Positions 24,801 through 36,064 of a DNA stretch of 64,000 nucleotides are shown here, in pieces (position 1 is the first letter of the stretch; each line of letters begins with the position of its first letter). The position numbers were made by a program, and so were the translations under genes. Below the pieces are notes generated by a model. That model saw only the letters and a program-made list of their open reading frames with translations, did no database searches and was not told where the DNA came from. Source of the DNA: Tetradesmus obliquus (Eukaryota > Chlorophyta > Chlorophyceae > Sphaeropleales > Scenedesmaceae); assembly GCA_030272155.1 (NCBI GenBank), contig CP126197.1, forward strand, positions 6,006,001-6,070,000, in the 5' to 3' direction.

Positions 24801-26729
24801 TGATGTGAAGCAGGTGCAGGTGTTCATTGCCACGCTTTCCTTGCATCCCAGGCCTTGCTGCCAGCGCTGCTGCCAGCTTAAGCTGCTGCGCCCGTACCTG
24901 CCTGCCATACATAACAAACGCACCTTGTGCACACCCAGCTCATCAGCCAGCTCCATCCTGTCCACGTCCCACACCAGCAGCGTGCCGCTGCCGCTGCCGC
25001 CAGCCAGCTGGCCAGGCGCCAGCCGGCTGAAGCTCAGGCTGCCTGCAGCAGTGCCGCTGCCGCCGCGCAGCAGCGACTTCCACTTCTGGCCTGTGTTGAA
25101 GTCGTGCAGCAGCACCTGGCCGGTGGAGCTGCGCAGACGAAGGGCAAGGGGCAGAGCAGCAGGCACGCAAGGTGCACAGAGCAACAGCAGAGGGTGATGA
25201 TTGGCGGCTGCAACAAGGCTGCACAGTTGTTGGGGTCAGCGCAGCAAATCTGCGGACACTTTGCCACCACACCATATGCGTCCTCGTGCAGCGCTGCTGT
25301 GCACTGCTGCCGCTGCTCCTCCTACTGCAGCAGCTGCACCTCCACCTGTGAGTTCCTGCTTTCAATGACACTAGCACAACCCCGTGGCATGATGCCACGG
25401 CCCCAAGCCTTTAGAGGCATACTCCTGTGCGTGACATATTCGAAAGCAGCAACAGATGGTGACCGTCTCTAGCCGACAGAGCGGCATGAGGCTCGTAAAC
25501 TTATTTGATCATAACTTTAGCACACCAATAACTTCCTCGAAACCCCGTTCGTCCTTTGCTCGCCCTCACACTTGCACGTTCTCACTTTTGTCCACATCCT
25601 GAAGCGCCCTCTGAAGCACCCGAGTATCGCTGTAAAATTACACTACTGCAAAACAAACCGTTTGAGCTGTGAGGCACTATGCTTTCATTGCAGTTTGCGA
25701 GAAAAAGCCCTTGAAAGGGTCTTGTGCTGCCTGTTCTCCCAACACGGGCAACCATTTGCCCTGAAACTTCTGCAACCACCTTTCCTAATTTACTTCTTTA
25801 CATTAAAAGTGTGCCTGTGGCTTGCAGCTGCCTGGCACGTCCCCACCAGGGGGTCACCTTATTCTTTTGATATATAGGATTTGCTCCTTCAGCTGCAGGC
25901 ACGCTGCTCCTGCTGCTTCTGCCGTGCACACTAGCTGTGTAAGAGTGCTGTGCTGCTGGGTCACCTTGCTGAGGCCAGCACCTCTGTGGTGTGGTTGATG
26001 GCCACTGAGGTGGCGCTGCCAGTCAGGCCAGTCACGACGCGCTCATCCTGCAAGCACAGCCACACAGCAGACGTTATGCGGCGCCGCTGGATCCTGCCGG
26101 GAGTGCAAGCATAGATGCCACCTGGCATGTACGTTGTGTATGGTTGAATTCACACTGCTGTGTTCCTGCAGCGCTGTGTCCTCGAGACACTTGCATCATG
26201 CTAGCGCTAGCAGTGTGTGATCATGCGCTGGCAGCACCTGCCATGCTGGCTCTACTGGCTCTGTCCTGAAGCCAATGCTTCCCCTTGTTCTGCATGTAAT
26301 GACTGCTGTGACAAAAAAACAAGGTTGCAACCTCGTGGCGCTGCGGCTTACCTTGTGTACGTCCTTCGAGCGCAGAGACCAGATGCGCACCGTGCCGTTG
26401 CGTGCACCGCCGATCAAGTGCGTGTCACTGGCCGCAAAGCGCACACAGGTGATGCAGTCAAGGCCAGCCTTGGGTATGTCTGGGCAGCGCCCTACTGCGC
26501 GGTCACCGTTGGGTGGCTGGGGCCTGTTGCTGTACAGCACCACTTGGCCCTTGTCGCCTGCCACTGCCAGCACTTTGTTGTTGCGCGAGAAGTCCACAGA
26601 GGACACGGATGTGCCCTCAAATATCTTGATCTCGCTGGTGGGGTCTCCTTGCTGCCATACTTTGACCAGCTCGCCGCACCCAGCTGCTAGGCAGTCAGAC
26701 GTGGGCCACACTGCTGCTGACGGGGGCAT
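21837..26729 (-). CDS. NEDD1: NEDD1/GCP-WD-like WD40 protein (gamma-tubulin recruitment)
   Basis: WD40 adaptor that brings the gamma-tubulin ring complex to centrosomes and microtubules. Eight exons, reading down: 26352-26729 (ATG), 25965-26047, 24924-25128, 24630-24731, 23976-24431, 22669-23721, 22236-22298, 21837-21974 (TGA), giving 825 residues, all phases consistent. The N-terminal half (about 1-330) is a WD40 propeller, with blade motifs such as GTVRIWSL, GQVLLHDF and GTLLVWDV. Residues about 330-750 are a Ser/Ala/Pro/Gly-rich linker. The C-terminal helix AMHLDMLRQFHQAQ followed by a heptad-like segment resembles the gamma-tubulin-binding end of plant NEDD1 and separates it from the katanin p80 WD proteins. 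Convergent with the phosphate transporter. A possible algal poly(A) signal (TGTAA on this strand) lies at 21246-21250. Confidence 0.82.
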
Positions 26730-27437
26730 GGTGCTGCTGCCTCTTGCTGCAGGATGACCCTGAGGCTGCGTGGCGTGCTTTACTGCTATCTAGTGCTTTT
26801 CTCTCGCTGGTTACAGTGCTATAACACCACTGTTAGGCTTTGGTGAGTGCTAAAATTCAAATTGCAGCCTCAGCTGTCGCCTCCTGCTGTCTCCCGTAGC
26901 CTGTCTCTGCTGGCTGTCGCCTACGCTTCATCTGCTTGATCACTTCAAAGCACGTACGTTTTGCTTGATAAATCAACTTTACTCTGTACAACCCACACAG
27001 CAGATAGGACGCTCCTCGGCCAGTTCAAAAGGCGAACAACGATTAAACACTCGATCGACTGCAGTCTGTTGTTTTACGAACATCAAATACACTCCTAGCG
27101 CCCGAAGTGATGCTTAACACTACCCTGTCAGGGTTGTAGTACAACCGTTGTACTGGCAGTGCTGTCATGCATAACACAGGGGGCCCCCAGCACTAATGGC
27201 GACACTGAGAACGAGTTGTGTTGCTGCGATCCCTCACTTTTTTTGTTTGGAAAGTCCCTGGAGCCACTGCTGTATGCTAAGGCGTAACAAGCTGCTGCCT
27301 GTTGCTGCTGCTGCCACAGGCCTGTACAGCACAGAGCATTTGGCATCACCATGTCACCTTCTGCTTGACTCGCAGCTCAGGCGTTGTGTTACAATGTTGT
27401 CTTCAAATGTTTAACAAACGATTAAGGGCTGCTGCTG
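26730..27437. other. NEDD1 promoter region / methyltransferase 3' UTR
   Basis: No gene supported. Upstream sequence of NEDD1 (start at 26729) and downstream sequence of the N-methyltransferase (stop at 27438), both on the minus strand. Confidence 0.6.
27389..27393 (-). terminator. Candidate TGTAA polyadenylation signal of the N-methyltransferase
   Basis: TTACA on the plus strand, TGTAA in sense, about 45 nt after the stop codon. TGTAA is the usual chlorophyte polyadenylation signal; the position is plausible for a short 3' UTR. Confidence 0.4.
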
Positions 27438-29993
27438 CTACTGCTGCTGTGCTGGCACCTTCAGCACGTACATGCGGACCTCAAACAAGTTCTTGGGGAA
27501 GTTCTTCTGCTTGATGTTGTACGCCACAGACAGCCCTGCGCGCCCAAACAGGTTCATCATGTAGCTGTTGCTGCGCGTGAGGCTGTTGTCGTCCTTGTCC
27601 ACGATGAAGCCCTCCTTGCATATGTTCTCCTTCACCTGCAATTGCAAGGGAGGCAGAAGTGCCAGGGGTGAAGGGAGGCAGGCAGCGCACCCGCTCGGCC
27701 ACAGGGCCACGGGTACAAGTAGCTGACGCCAACTGCACACAGGTGTCATGCAGCACTTCGTCCGATGTCGTCTGATGTCTGCAGGAAGGTTACGTGACGC
27801 ACACACGCATGCACACACAGCGGCCTGCTTCCTGCAAGCCTGCCGCCGCCGCACCATGATGATGCCGTCCGGCTTGAGCCCTGCCTTGCAGCGGTTGAAC
27901 AGTGCAATGGCGTCATCTGCGGCAGCAGCCACAGCATCAGCATCAGCATCAGCAGGTCAGCGCGCCCAAACTGTGGCAGTTTCAGCGCATGGTTGTGTTG
28001 ATGACTTGCATGAACTGGTACTGCACAGCTAGCTGCTCTGCCAGCAGCGCCTGTTGATCATGCTGCAGCTGGCACGGCCTGGCATTGATACATTGTGCAG
28101 AGCATGCTTCCTTGCCTGCACCCGGCCAGCCCCAGCACGCACCGTCTGTCAGGTACAGCAGGCACCACTGGATCCAGATGCAGTCATACCTGCGGCAGCA
28201 GCAGCAGCAGCAGCAGTAGCGATGGGCAACGCAAGGAAAGCAGATGCGACACGCAATCAGTGCCGGCACAGCAACTCGCAGCGCTGCGCATGCCCAGCAT
28301 CAACGCTGCAAAAGTTGCGGGTGAAGCAGCCCTGGCTGGCATGTGAAGTCATGCGGCACGCCAGGCACTGTGTGCTGCCACATCTGCACATCACCACAGA
28401 CCGAGGCATCCGCAGCTGCCAGCAGCAGGCAGGCACCGCACCTGCCGGGCTGCGGCTCAAACTGCTGCAGGCCCTGGCACAGGCACTGCCCCAGCGCGTG
28501 GCCCGCAGGGTAGCTGCCGCCCGCCACTGCTGCCTTCAGGTTCTTCTGCGCTGCGTCCAGCAGGTGCCTGCTGGGCTCCAGCAGGTCCACTGTGGAGAAG
28601 TGGCCCAGCAGCAGCTGCTCGCTCACACGGCCCACGCCGGCGCCGCAGTCTGCAGGGCAGGAGGGCCAGCAGCAGCAGCCAGGCGGCGAAGGAGGCAGCA
28701 CAGGCAGGAGGCTCGGTTGCTGATCACAACACGACGCTGTGCAGGTAGCATGATGAGTGGTGTGCGGCTGAGCTGAAGTGCTGCGCAAAGCTAGCAGGCA
28801 CAACCGAAAAGTATGCCGGCTGCCGTCACAGCCAGGGCCAGCATGTGCTGCTGCAGCGATTACGCATCCAGCAGGCGCTGTCGCTTTCAAAACCTGCTGG
28901 CAGTCTGTACTACACACCCGCGTGATGACCTGTTGTGCCTAGCTGTGCACGCAGCTGGCTGCTGTAGACATGGAGTTCACATGAGCTTGCAGTGTACATG
29001 TAAGCAGAGGACCTACGCTGGCGTCAACATGATGTGGGATCAACGCAGTTACGACACTGCTGTGAGAGATGCGTCAATCAGCAAGCATGCTCGGCATGCT
29101 TGCCCATGTGCCAGGCAGCTCGCACCTACTACTGTCAGCTGCCGCTTGCCAGCTGCTGCCTGCTCCAGCTGCTGCTTCATGGCCTGCGTGCAGCACAGCG
29201 GCAACAAGACAGGTGTATCACACCCTGTTCTCAGTCGTGCCCAAGCAATGCTGAATCCCATGAGTCAGTGGCTTTACAGCGGCTGGCGGCATCTGAAGCA
29301 CACCATCAAGTAGCAGCACATCACGCACGGCAGCTGGAGACATGTCCAGCAACTCGACGCCCATCAGCCTGAGGAGTCAGCGTGTTTAGTTCACACATAC
29401 TACGCCTACTGCTGCTGGTATCACTTCACCTGTCTGCATGCCTGGTCAACCTTGCTGCTGCAGCAGTGCATGCTGCGTAATACAGTTCCTTGGCAGGCTG
29501 CACAGCGCCGCTGCCCCTGCCACCCCTGCCAGTGCTATGCCCCTCCCCCCACAAGCGCACCCGCTGCAGCAGCGCCCTGCTGTCGCTTATGTCGCTGTCT
29601 GACACAAAGCCGAAGCCGCCCAGCACCCCATCATACGAAGCCTCCTGCGCATCCCAGTAGGCGACTGCGCCTTCATACCACTGCTTGTGTGTGCCGTCCT
29701 CGCCCTTGGCCTTCTGCCACAGCTGCTGGGGGTCTGCATACTCCTCCTGCGCCATGCAGCGGCATGTATGACAGTTTCCAATGCCAAGCAGTCAGCAATG
29801 AGTTGTGCTCGAGTGCAGTGCCGATAAACGCTATGACACATGAGTGTCTGGCGCACATGTGCGTGCTGCTGCAGCAGCAGGTTTGCAGCAGGCTTGGAAG
29901 CAGCAGCACAGGTGCTGCAAATGCAGAAGAAGCGGTATAATACCGTGAACAATATCCTACCTTGCCGCTAGCATCTTTGCCAGGCTGGCTCAT
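27438..29993 (-). CDS. Alpha-N-terminal protein methyltransferase (NTMT1/METTL11A family)
   Basis: SAM-dependent enzyme that methylates the alpha-amino group of proteins starting X-Pro-Lys. Seven exons, reading down: 29961-29993 (ATG), 29430-29746, 29304-29368, 28442-28649, 28143-28189, 27855-27916, 27438-27635 (stop), giving 309 residues. Seen: the substrate-site segment YWDAQEASYDGVLGGFG, SAM motif I (LDDCGAGVGR), DLLEPSRHLLDAA, and the family signature WIQWCLLYLTD followed by KPDGIIMVKENI. Between LLQR and motif I are about 60 residues where the plant protein, as I recall it, has about 15. A shorter exon 2 ending at 29561 (CGG before GTGCGC) is conceivable, but its phase does not fit the next exon, so the longer form was chosen. 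Confidence 0.88.
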
Positions 29994-31468
29994 GTTGGCG
30001 GGCGAGGCTGCTACTGCTGCTGCTGCTGCTGCTGCTGGTGGTTCTGTTGCTGCTTCCGGCCTGTTACTGCACCAGCTGCGATGTTGAGACGTTATTACGT
30101 TCAGATGCAGGCCGCTTTGTGGATCGTGCCCAAGGAAGGCGGGAGCGAGGTTGAATTTGTTGCACTTCTTTCAATGTTGGCGCGCTGCAATGGCCAGCTG
30201 GATCGACGGGGAGCGCGGACTGCTCTTATGCTGAACATATATCGGATGAAGTTGTAAAAAGAAGTTTTAGCTGGCCACAAGCAGTAACATGAAGTACAAA
30301 TTTGAACGAGGTTCAGCTCTGACTATTCACCATCCCTGCACACCATGGGCAGTGCAGGGCATCAACCTGTCCTTTGCCAGTTACCGGTACAAGAGTGTCC
30401 AAAGCAACAAACGTGGGTTTGTCTTATTGGTAAGCCTGACACCGCATCTAGCAGAGGCTGCCGTGCCCTCAGCAAGCACGTGATGCGCAGGCAGCACGCA
30501 CGTGCTGCCTGCGCATCACGCGTGTCCAGTACACAGCACATCTTGATTGCAAATGTTCCAGGAATGCTGCATGTAAAATGACGAATGGCCAGCAAGCACT
30601 TGCTAGTCATCACACAACGGCTGCCAGCCTGACTTCCCCTGCATGCACAAGCCCAACGCACAGCCTGTGATATCTGAGATCGATCAAGAGATCGCTTCCA
30701 GGACACAAGGGTGCTCCACCCGCCTTGCCACTGCCCCAACAAGACACAAAATGCCACTGAACACAGACCCCCTAACACAGACTTGATAATCTGGAGTGAA
30801 CAGCACAGCCACCAACGGTAGCCACTGAGGAAGATCCATGCAGAAGTACCACGCTTGGTAGTAAGAAAGCAGGAGTCACAAGGAGTAAGAACGCAACGTT
30901 GAGTCACAGGTTGGCAGCTGGGCCGCCACCTGCCTGGCAGCTGGCGTCTATAACATACAGATGATGGATGATGTGTAACATCTAGCAACAAGTGTGAACT
31001 GATGTACTCATACGCTGCTGCCAGCCAGTGGCTGAGTGTCAGCATGCTTCGTGTGGCCGTGACAGGCTGTCACTGACAGCCAAGCCCACCACACTGTGCC
31101 CCCACCACCATACCCAGCCACACACCCCAGCTAGTCCCACAGATGTTCAACCTGCAGCAAATGAGCTGGTGCCGTGATGCTCTGGTTGAAAAGATGCCGT
31201 GGTTGAAAAGAAGACACGCAGCATGGTACATGCTGCTGGTGACGGTGTTGGCAGCCAGCAGCGGCCAACCCCCACCCTCACACGCCCTCATCCGGCCCCA
31301 CCTCCACGCTGCACAACAGCGCCCCACCAACCTTGCCATTGGGCCGGGTGGCCGCCGCAGCCACTCCACCCTGTAGCAGCCACCCCGCCACCCTCACACG
31401 CCCAAGGGTGCCCCACCAACCTTGCCACTGATGGGCCGTGTGTCTGCTGCACACAACGCCCCAGCCCC
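29994..31468. other. Intergenic: methyltransferase promoter and FAD oxidoreductase 3' UTR
   Basis: No gene supported. Contains a CTG run near 30010-30035, a perfect 20-bp-arm palindrome at 30479-30520, and duplicated stop-region sequence of the FAD oxidoreductase at 31276-31312. Confidence 0.6.
30479..30520. repeat. Perfect inverted repeat, 20-bp arms, 2-nt loop
   Basis: Left arm 30479-30498 (CGTGATGCGCAGGCAGCACG), loop CA, right arm 30501-30520 the exact reverse complement. In intergenic DNA about 490 bp upstream of the N-methyltransferase start. Confidence 0.96.
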
Positions 31469-31503
31469 TCACACGCCCTCATCCGGCCCCACCTCCACGC
31501 TGC
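31276..31503 (-). repeat. Duplicated stop-codon region (FAD oxidoreductase)
   Basis: Thirty-seven bases covering the last codons and stop (31467-31503) are repeated exactly at 31276-31312, 191 bp further downstream in sense. A related pair around CCCCACCAACCTTGCCA lies at about 31320 and 31409. Confidence 0.92.
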
Positions 31504-33054
31504 CGCGCATCATGGCCTCACTCTCCTCACGGCTGGGCGGCACCCAGCGGCCCCCCACAATGTTCATCCACGGCCGCGGCGCCGCCACCTGCTGCTGCTG
31601 CTGCTGCCCGCCATCATGCTTCTTGCGGTAGCTGGGGTCAGCAGGCAGGCTGGAGGTAGCTGAAGCAGTGCCTGGCTCTGCTGCAGCAGCAGTTGAAGAT
31701 GATGATGCACTGCCAGCGGCTGCTGCGGATGTGGCAGCTTCCTGCTGCTGGCCCCGGCTGCTGCTTGGCTCGTCAGCCCAGTCGATGACCTCTGTGCTGT
31801 CCACTGAGTGCATTGCATCATTGCACAGCGGGCTGTCAGGGCGGCACAGCGCATCATCTGCATCGGCACCCTCATAGCCGCCAGGGGGCAGCAGGGAGTC
31901 CTCATACGTGTCCACGGAGTGGATTGCGTCTCTGCCTGCATTGCTGGCACTGCTGTCGGCTGCTGCTGCTGCTACTACTGGGCCACGACTGCTGCTGCTT
32001 CGTTGTGCAGACCAGTCGATAATTTCAGTGCTGTCCACTGAGTGCCCAGGGTCCTCGCAAAGAGGGCTGTCAGGCCGGCACAGCGCGTCATCTGCAGCGT
32101 CAGCACCCTCATAACCGCCAGGGGGCAGCAGGGAGTCTTCATAGGTGTCCACAGAATGTGCTGCATGGCCAGCTGGCATGCCAGCACTGCTGCCCGAGCC
32201 TGCTGCTGCTGCTGTGGTGCTGCTTTTGCTGCTGCCAAAGCCCTGGTTTGGCTGGCTGCTCCAGTCCTGCACCTCTGTGCTGTCCACAGAATGCCCTGGG
32301 TCCTCACACAGTGGGCTGTCAGGGCGGCACAGCGCATCATCAGCATCGGCACCCTCATAGCCGCCAGGGGGCAGCAGGGAGTCCTCATACGTGTCTACAG
32401 AGTGGGTTGCATCCTTGGCTGCAGAGCGGTTGCTGGCGCTGGCAGCTGCTGCTGCCGCCCGGGTGCTGCTGGTGCTGCCCTGCCCAGCCTCCCGCTCCCA
32501 GTTGATGACCTCTGTGCTGTCCACTGAGTGCCCTGGGTCCTCACACAGAGGGCTGTCAGGCCGGCACAGCGCGTCATCTGCAGCGTCAGCACCCTCATAG
32601 CCGCCAGGGGGCAGCAGGGAGTCCTCATACGTGTCGACAGAATGTGCGGCATTGCTGCACACAGGAGCAGTGACAGTACAAACGGGAGCAGTCAAAGGGT
32701 GTATATTGTAACCAAGCTGGATCAATGTATCAGATGATGAAACTGTCACCAGCATTGCAGCAAATCACACAGGCCGCACCACAAGCAGCCAGCCGCACCA
32801 CAAGCAGCCAGCCCCGACGCAGTAAGGAAGCTGTACAGAAGCAAGCACTGCAGCTGCATCATGCTGGCCTGCCACACCGACTCAGCTGGCCCATGCGGCA
32901 GCTGGTGAGCAGGCCACCCTGTGCCCACCTGTTCCCGCCAGCCCCGCCTGCAGCAGCAGCAGCGGCAACTCTGCGCTGCTGCTGCCTGCTGCTGGTGGTC
33001 CCAGGGAGCCAGCCAGCCCTGCACATGCTGCCACCCCAAGCGACGGGGTTCATT

Positions 33055-33085
<31 letters not shown>

Positions 33086-34458
33086 CTGGCCGGGTGTTAC
33101 AGCACTGCCGCCGGCTGCCGCCACTGCCGCTGGTGCTGCTGCTGCCCCAGCCGTCATTGGCAACATCGCTCCAGTCGATGACGTCATACTCGTCATACGA
33201 CCTGACGCAGCCGGTAAGGGACAGTGCGCCAACATCAGTGAACTCGTCACGTCAACTGTGACCTGTGATCAGTCTCGCTCCGCAGGATCCTGCATGTTTA
33301 GCAGTAGTCCTGCTCACTTTGACCCCATGCACGTTCCCCGTGGTCCCTTTGTTGTCCCTGACCCATGGTTTAAGCTGACAATACAAGCAGACCGCACGCC
33401 TGTTCCTGTCAGCGCCTCACCGCGCCAAGGTCCAGCTGCGGGTCCAGCACACCCCTTGCTAAATGCCTAACCACACCACAACTATCTCCCGCCCAGTGTA
33501 CATTTATACTCTCACCGTGCAGGGTCCAGCTGCGGGTACAGCAGCCGCGCCGCGTCCGCGCCCTCGTAGTGGCTCACGTCACCGCCAGGCCCCGGCTCGG
33601 CAATGCTGACGACGTCACGCGACTCGCCAGTGGACTGGTGCCTGCGGTGGTGGCAGCAGCAGCAGCAGCGGCGGCACACAGCGGTGACGGAGAGCATACC
33701 GGCAGTGAGGCAGCGCATGGACCGCACCATGAACGTCGTGAAAGCAGTTGCAGGATGGCCACTCTACCAAGTGCAGTTGCTATAAGATCCACACGCAAGC
33801 AGTGAGAACTATGATGCCTGCTGCACCAGGCGGACATAGAAGCTGTCAGAGCAGCATCAGGAACGCAGCCGCGCTTGCAGTGTGCCGTCAAGCTTGAAAA
33901 CAGGCGCCCCACCTGCCATGCTCCTCGTGCACCACAATGGACAGCAGCAGCTGCTCCAGAGCCCGCCGCTGCTGCCGGTGCAGCGCGGCATTCTTGTCGC
34001 CGCCACTGCTGCTGCCGCTGTCACCGCTGCTGCTGCTGCTGCCGTTGCTTGCAGCCATGGCAACTGGCCTGGCACGGAGCATCTGGTTCCTGCTGCTGCT
34101 GCTGCTGCTGCTGCTGCAGTGCACAGCTGGCAGCACGCTGCCGCCCCACACAGCCGCCTGCTTGCTGGCAGGCCTGCTGCTGCCGCTGCTGCAGCCGCTG
34201 CTGCATGCTGCAGCAACACCTGAGCCGCTCCTGCTGCCGCTGCTGTGCTGCCCCCAGCCCTGCCCAGCCTCCAGCCCCCAGTCGATGACCTCTGTGCTGT
34301 CCACTGAGTGCATTGCATCATTGCACAGCGGGCTGTCAGGGCGGCACAGCGCATCATCTGCATCGGCGCCCTCATAGCCGCCAGGGGGCAGCAGGGATTC
34401 CTCATACGTGTCTACAGAATGGGTCACATCACGAGCGCCGCTTGGCGCTGCACCTGTG

Positions 34459-34490
<32 letters not shown>

Positions 34491-36021
34491 AGGCGCCCAG
34501 TCTGCGCCGCTGCCGTAGCGCCATGCGTCAGCGTAGCGGTGCCACGCGTACAGCAGGCGGGGTGACAGGCGCGACAGCAGCGCCTCATGCAGCGGGCCTA
34601 CAGGGGGAGGTGGGTGGGGTGAGGTGAGGGGCAACAGTGGGCAGCTGCAGCAGGCAACATATGCGTGCCCACCCTGCTGGCGCTGCAGCGCCCTGGCACA
34701 GGCGATTCCACATGCACACACCAGATGCACATGCAGCAGACTACTGGTATATGCACAAGAGACAGCAAACACACCTGTGAGGGGCGTGGCTGCGTGCAGC
34801 GTGATGATATGCAAATGGCAGACAACAATACAGTAGGCAGCAGGGCACATGTCGACGCATATACACCGACTGCCCTGCCCACGCCACAAGCAGCACCGCA
34901 GCATCACGGCCCACCTGTGAGGGGTGTGGCTGCGTGCAGGGCGCTGTAGGCGGCAAGGCCAGCCAGCCCGGCCAGCAGGCGGGGCGCGCTGCGGGTGTCA
35001 TTCAGGAAGCGGCTGTAGGACAGCAGCTGCGGGCCGGCACAGGTGGCAGCACACACGCAGTGCAAGATCAACATGCCTTGTGATCGTGAGGAGCTGACTT
35101 CACGGTGATGCACGAGTACGCAGAGGCACACATCTGGCCTGTGCTAGAGCAACGGAGCTTTCGTGGCAACGCAGCTGCCTGCACACTGCGCAGCCACAAG
35201 CAGTGTTGCAAGCGTGGCCATGCACACATCCAGCCACCCCCCCTCTCCCGCCCGCCCACCTGAGGCAAGTCAGCCCTGGCCTGTGCTGCCATGCCAGCAG
35301 CCAGCGGCCCCCACTGCAGCCGGTCAGCCACAAACGGCGCCATGCCGGCAGCCCCCACAGCGCCCCACATTGCACTGAAGCTGGCCCCCATCATGTCAAG
35401 CACCTCACTGCCACTCACAGCTGCACTGCTGTTGCTGCTGCTGCGGCCGGGCTGCGCACTGCTGCTGCTGCTGCTGCCGCGTATGGTTGGCGCCTGGCAG
35501 CTGTACACGGCCATGGTGCGCTGCATGGCTGTGCTGGCGGCCACGCCGGGGCACCACGGCTGCAGCAGGCCCAGCTCCTGCAAGAGCGGGGAACAGAGGC
35601 ACGGGGCAGGAGCAACTACTGGGGTGAGCCGCAGGAGCGAGCAGATGTGCGGGTATGTATGTGAGTGTGCCTGTCCTGCAAAGTCGACCACTGGTTAGGA
35701 AAGTGCAGGTGAGGAAGCACTTGCAGCTGCAGGCTGGCATCCTGCAGCCACACGCAGCCGTATCCATGGCACAACAACAGCACAACACAACCCCACAGGG
35801 GTGAGCTGCAGCCCATCAGCTGCCTTGGCAGCCACAACCACATCAGCTGCTTGGTGCTGCTGCCGGCCCCCGCACCTGCTTGCTGAGCGCGCCGGCCGCC
35901 AGCGCCTCGCGTATGCCCCCCGTGAGCCGTGGCAGGTGGCGCAGCAGCGCGCACAAGCCCGCCAGGCTCAGCGCTGACCTGCGGTGTGGGGGATGCAGCA
36001 GCAGCAGCAAAAGCAGCAGCA

Positions 36022-36064
<43 letters not shown>

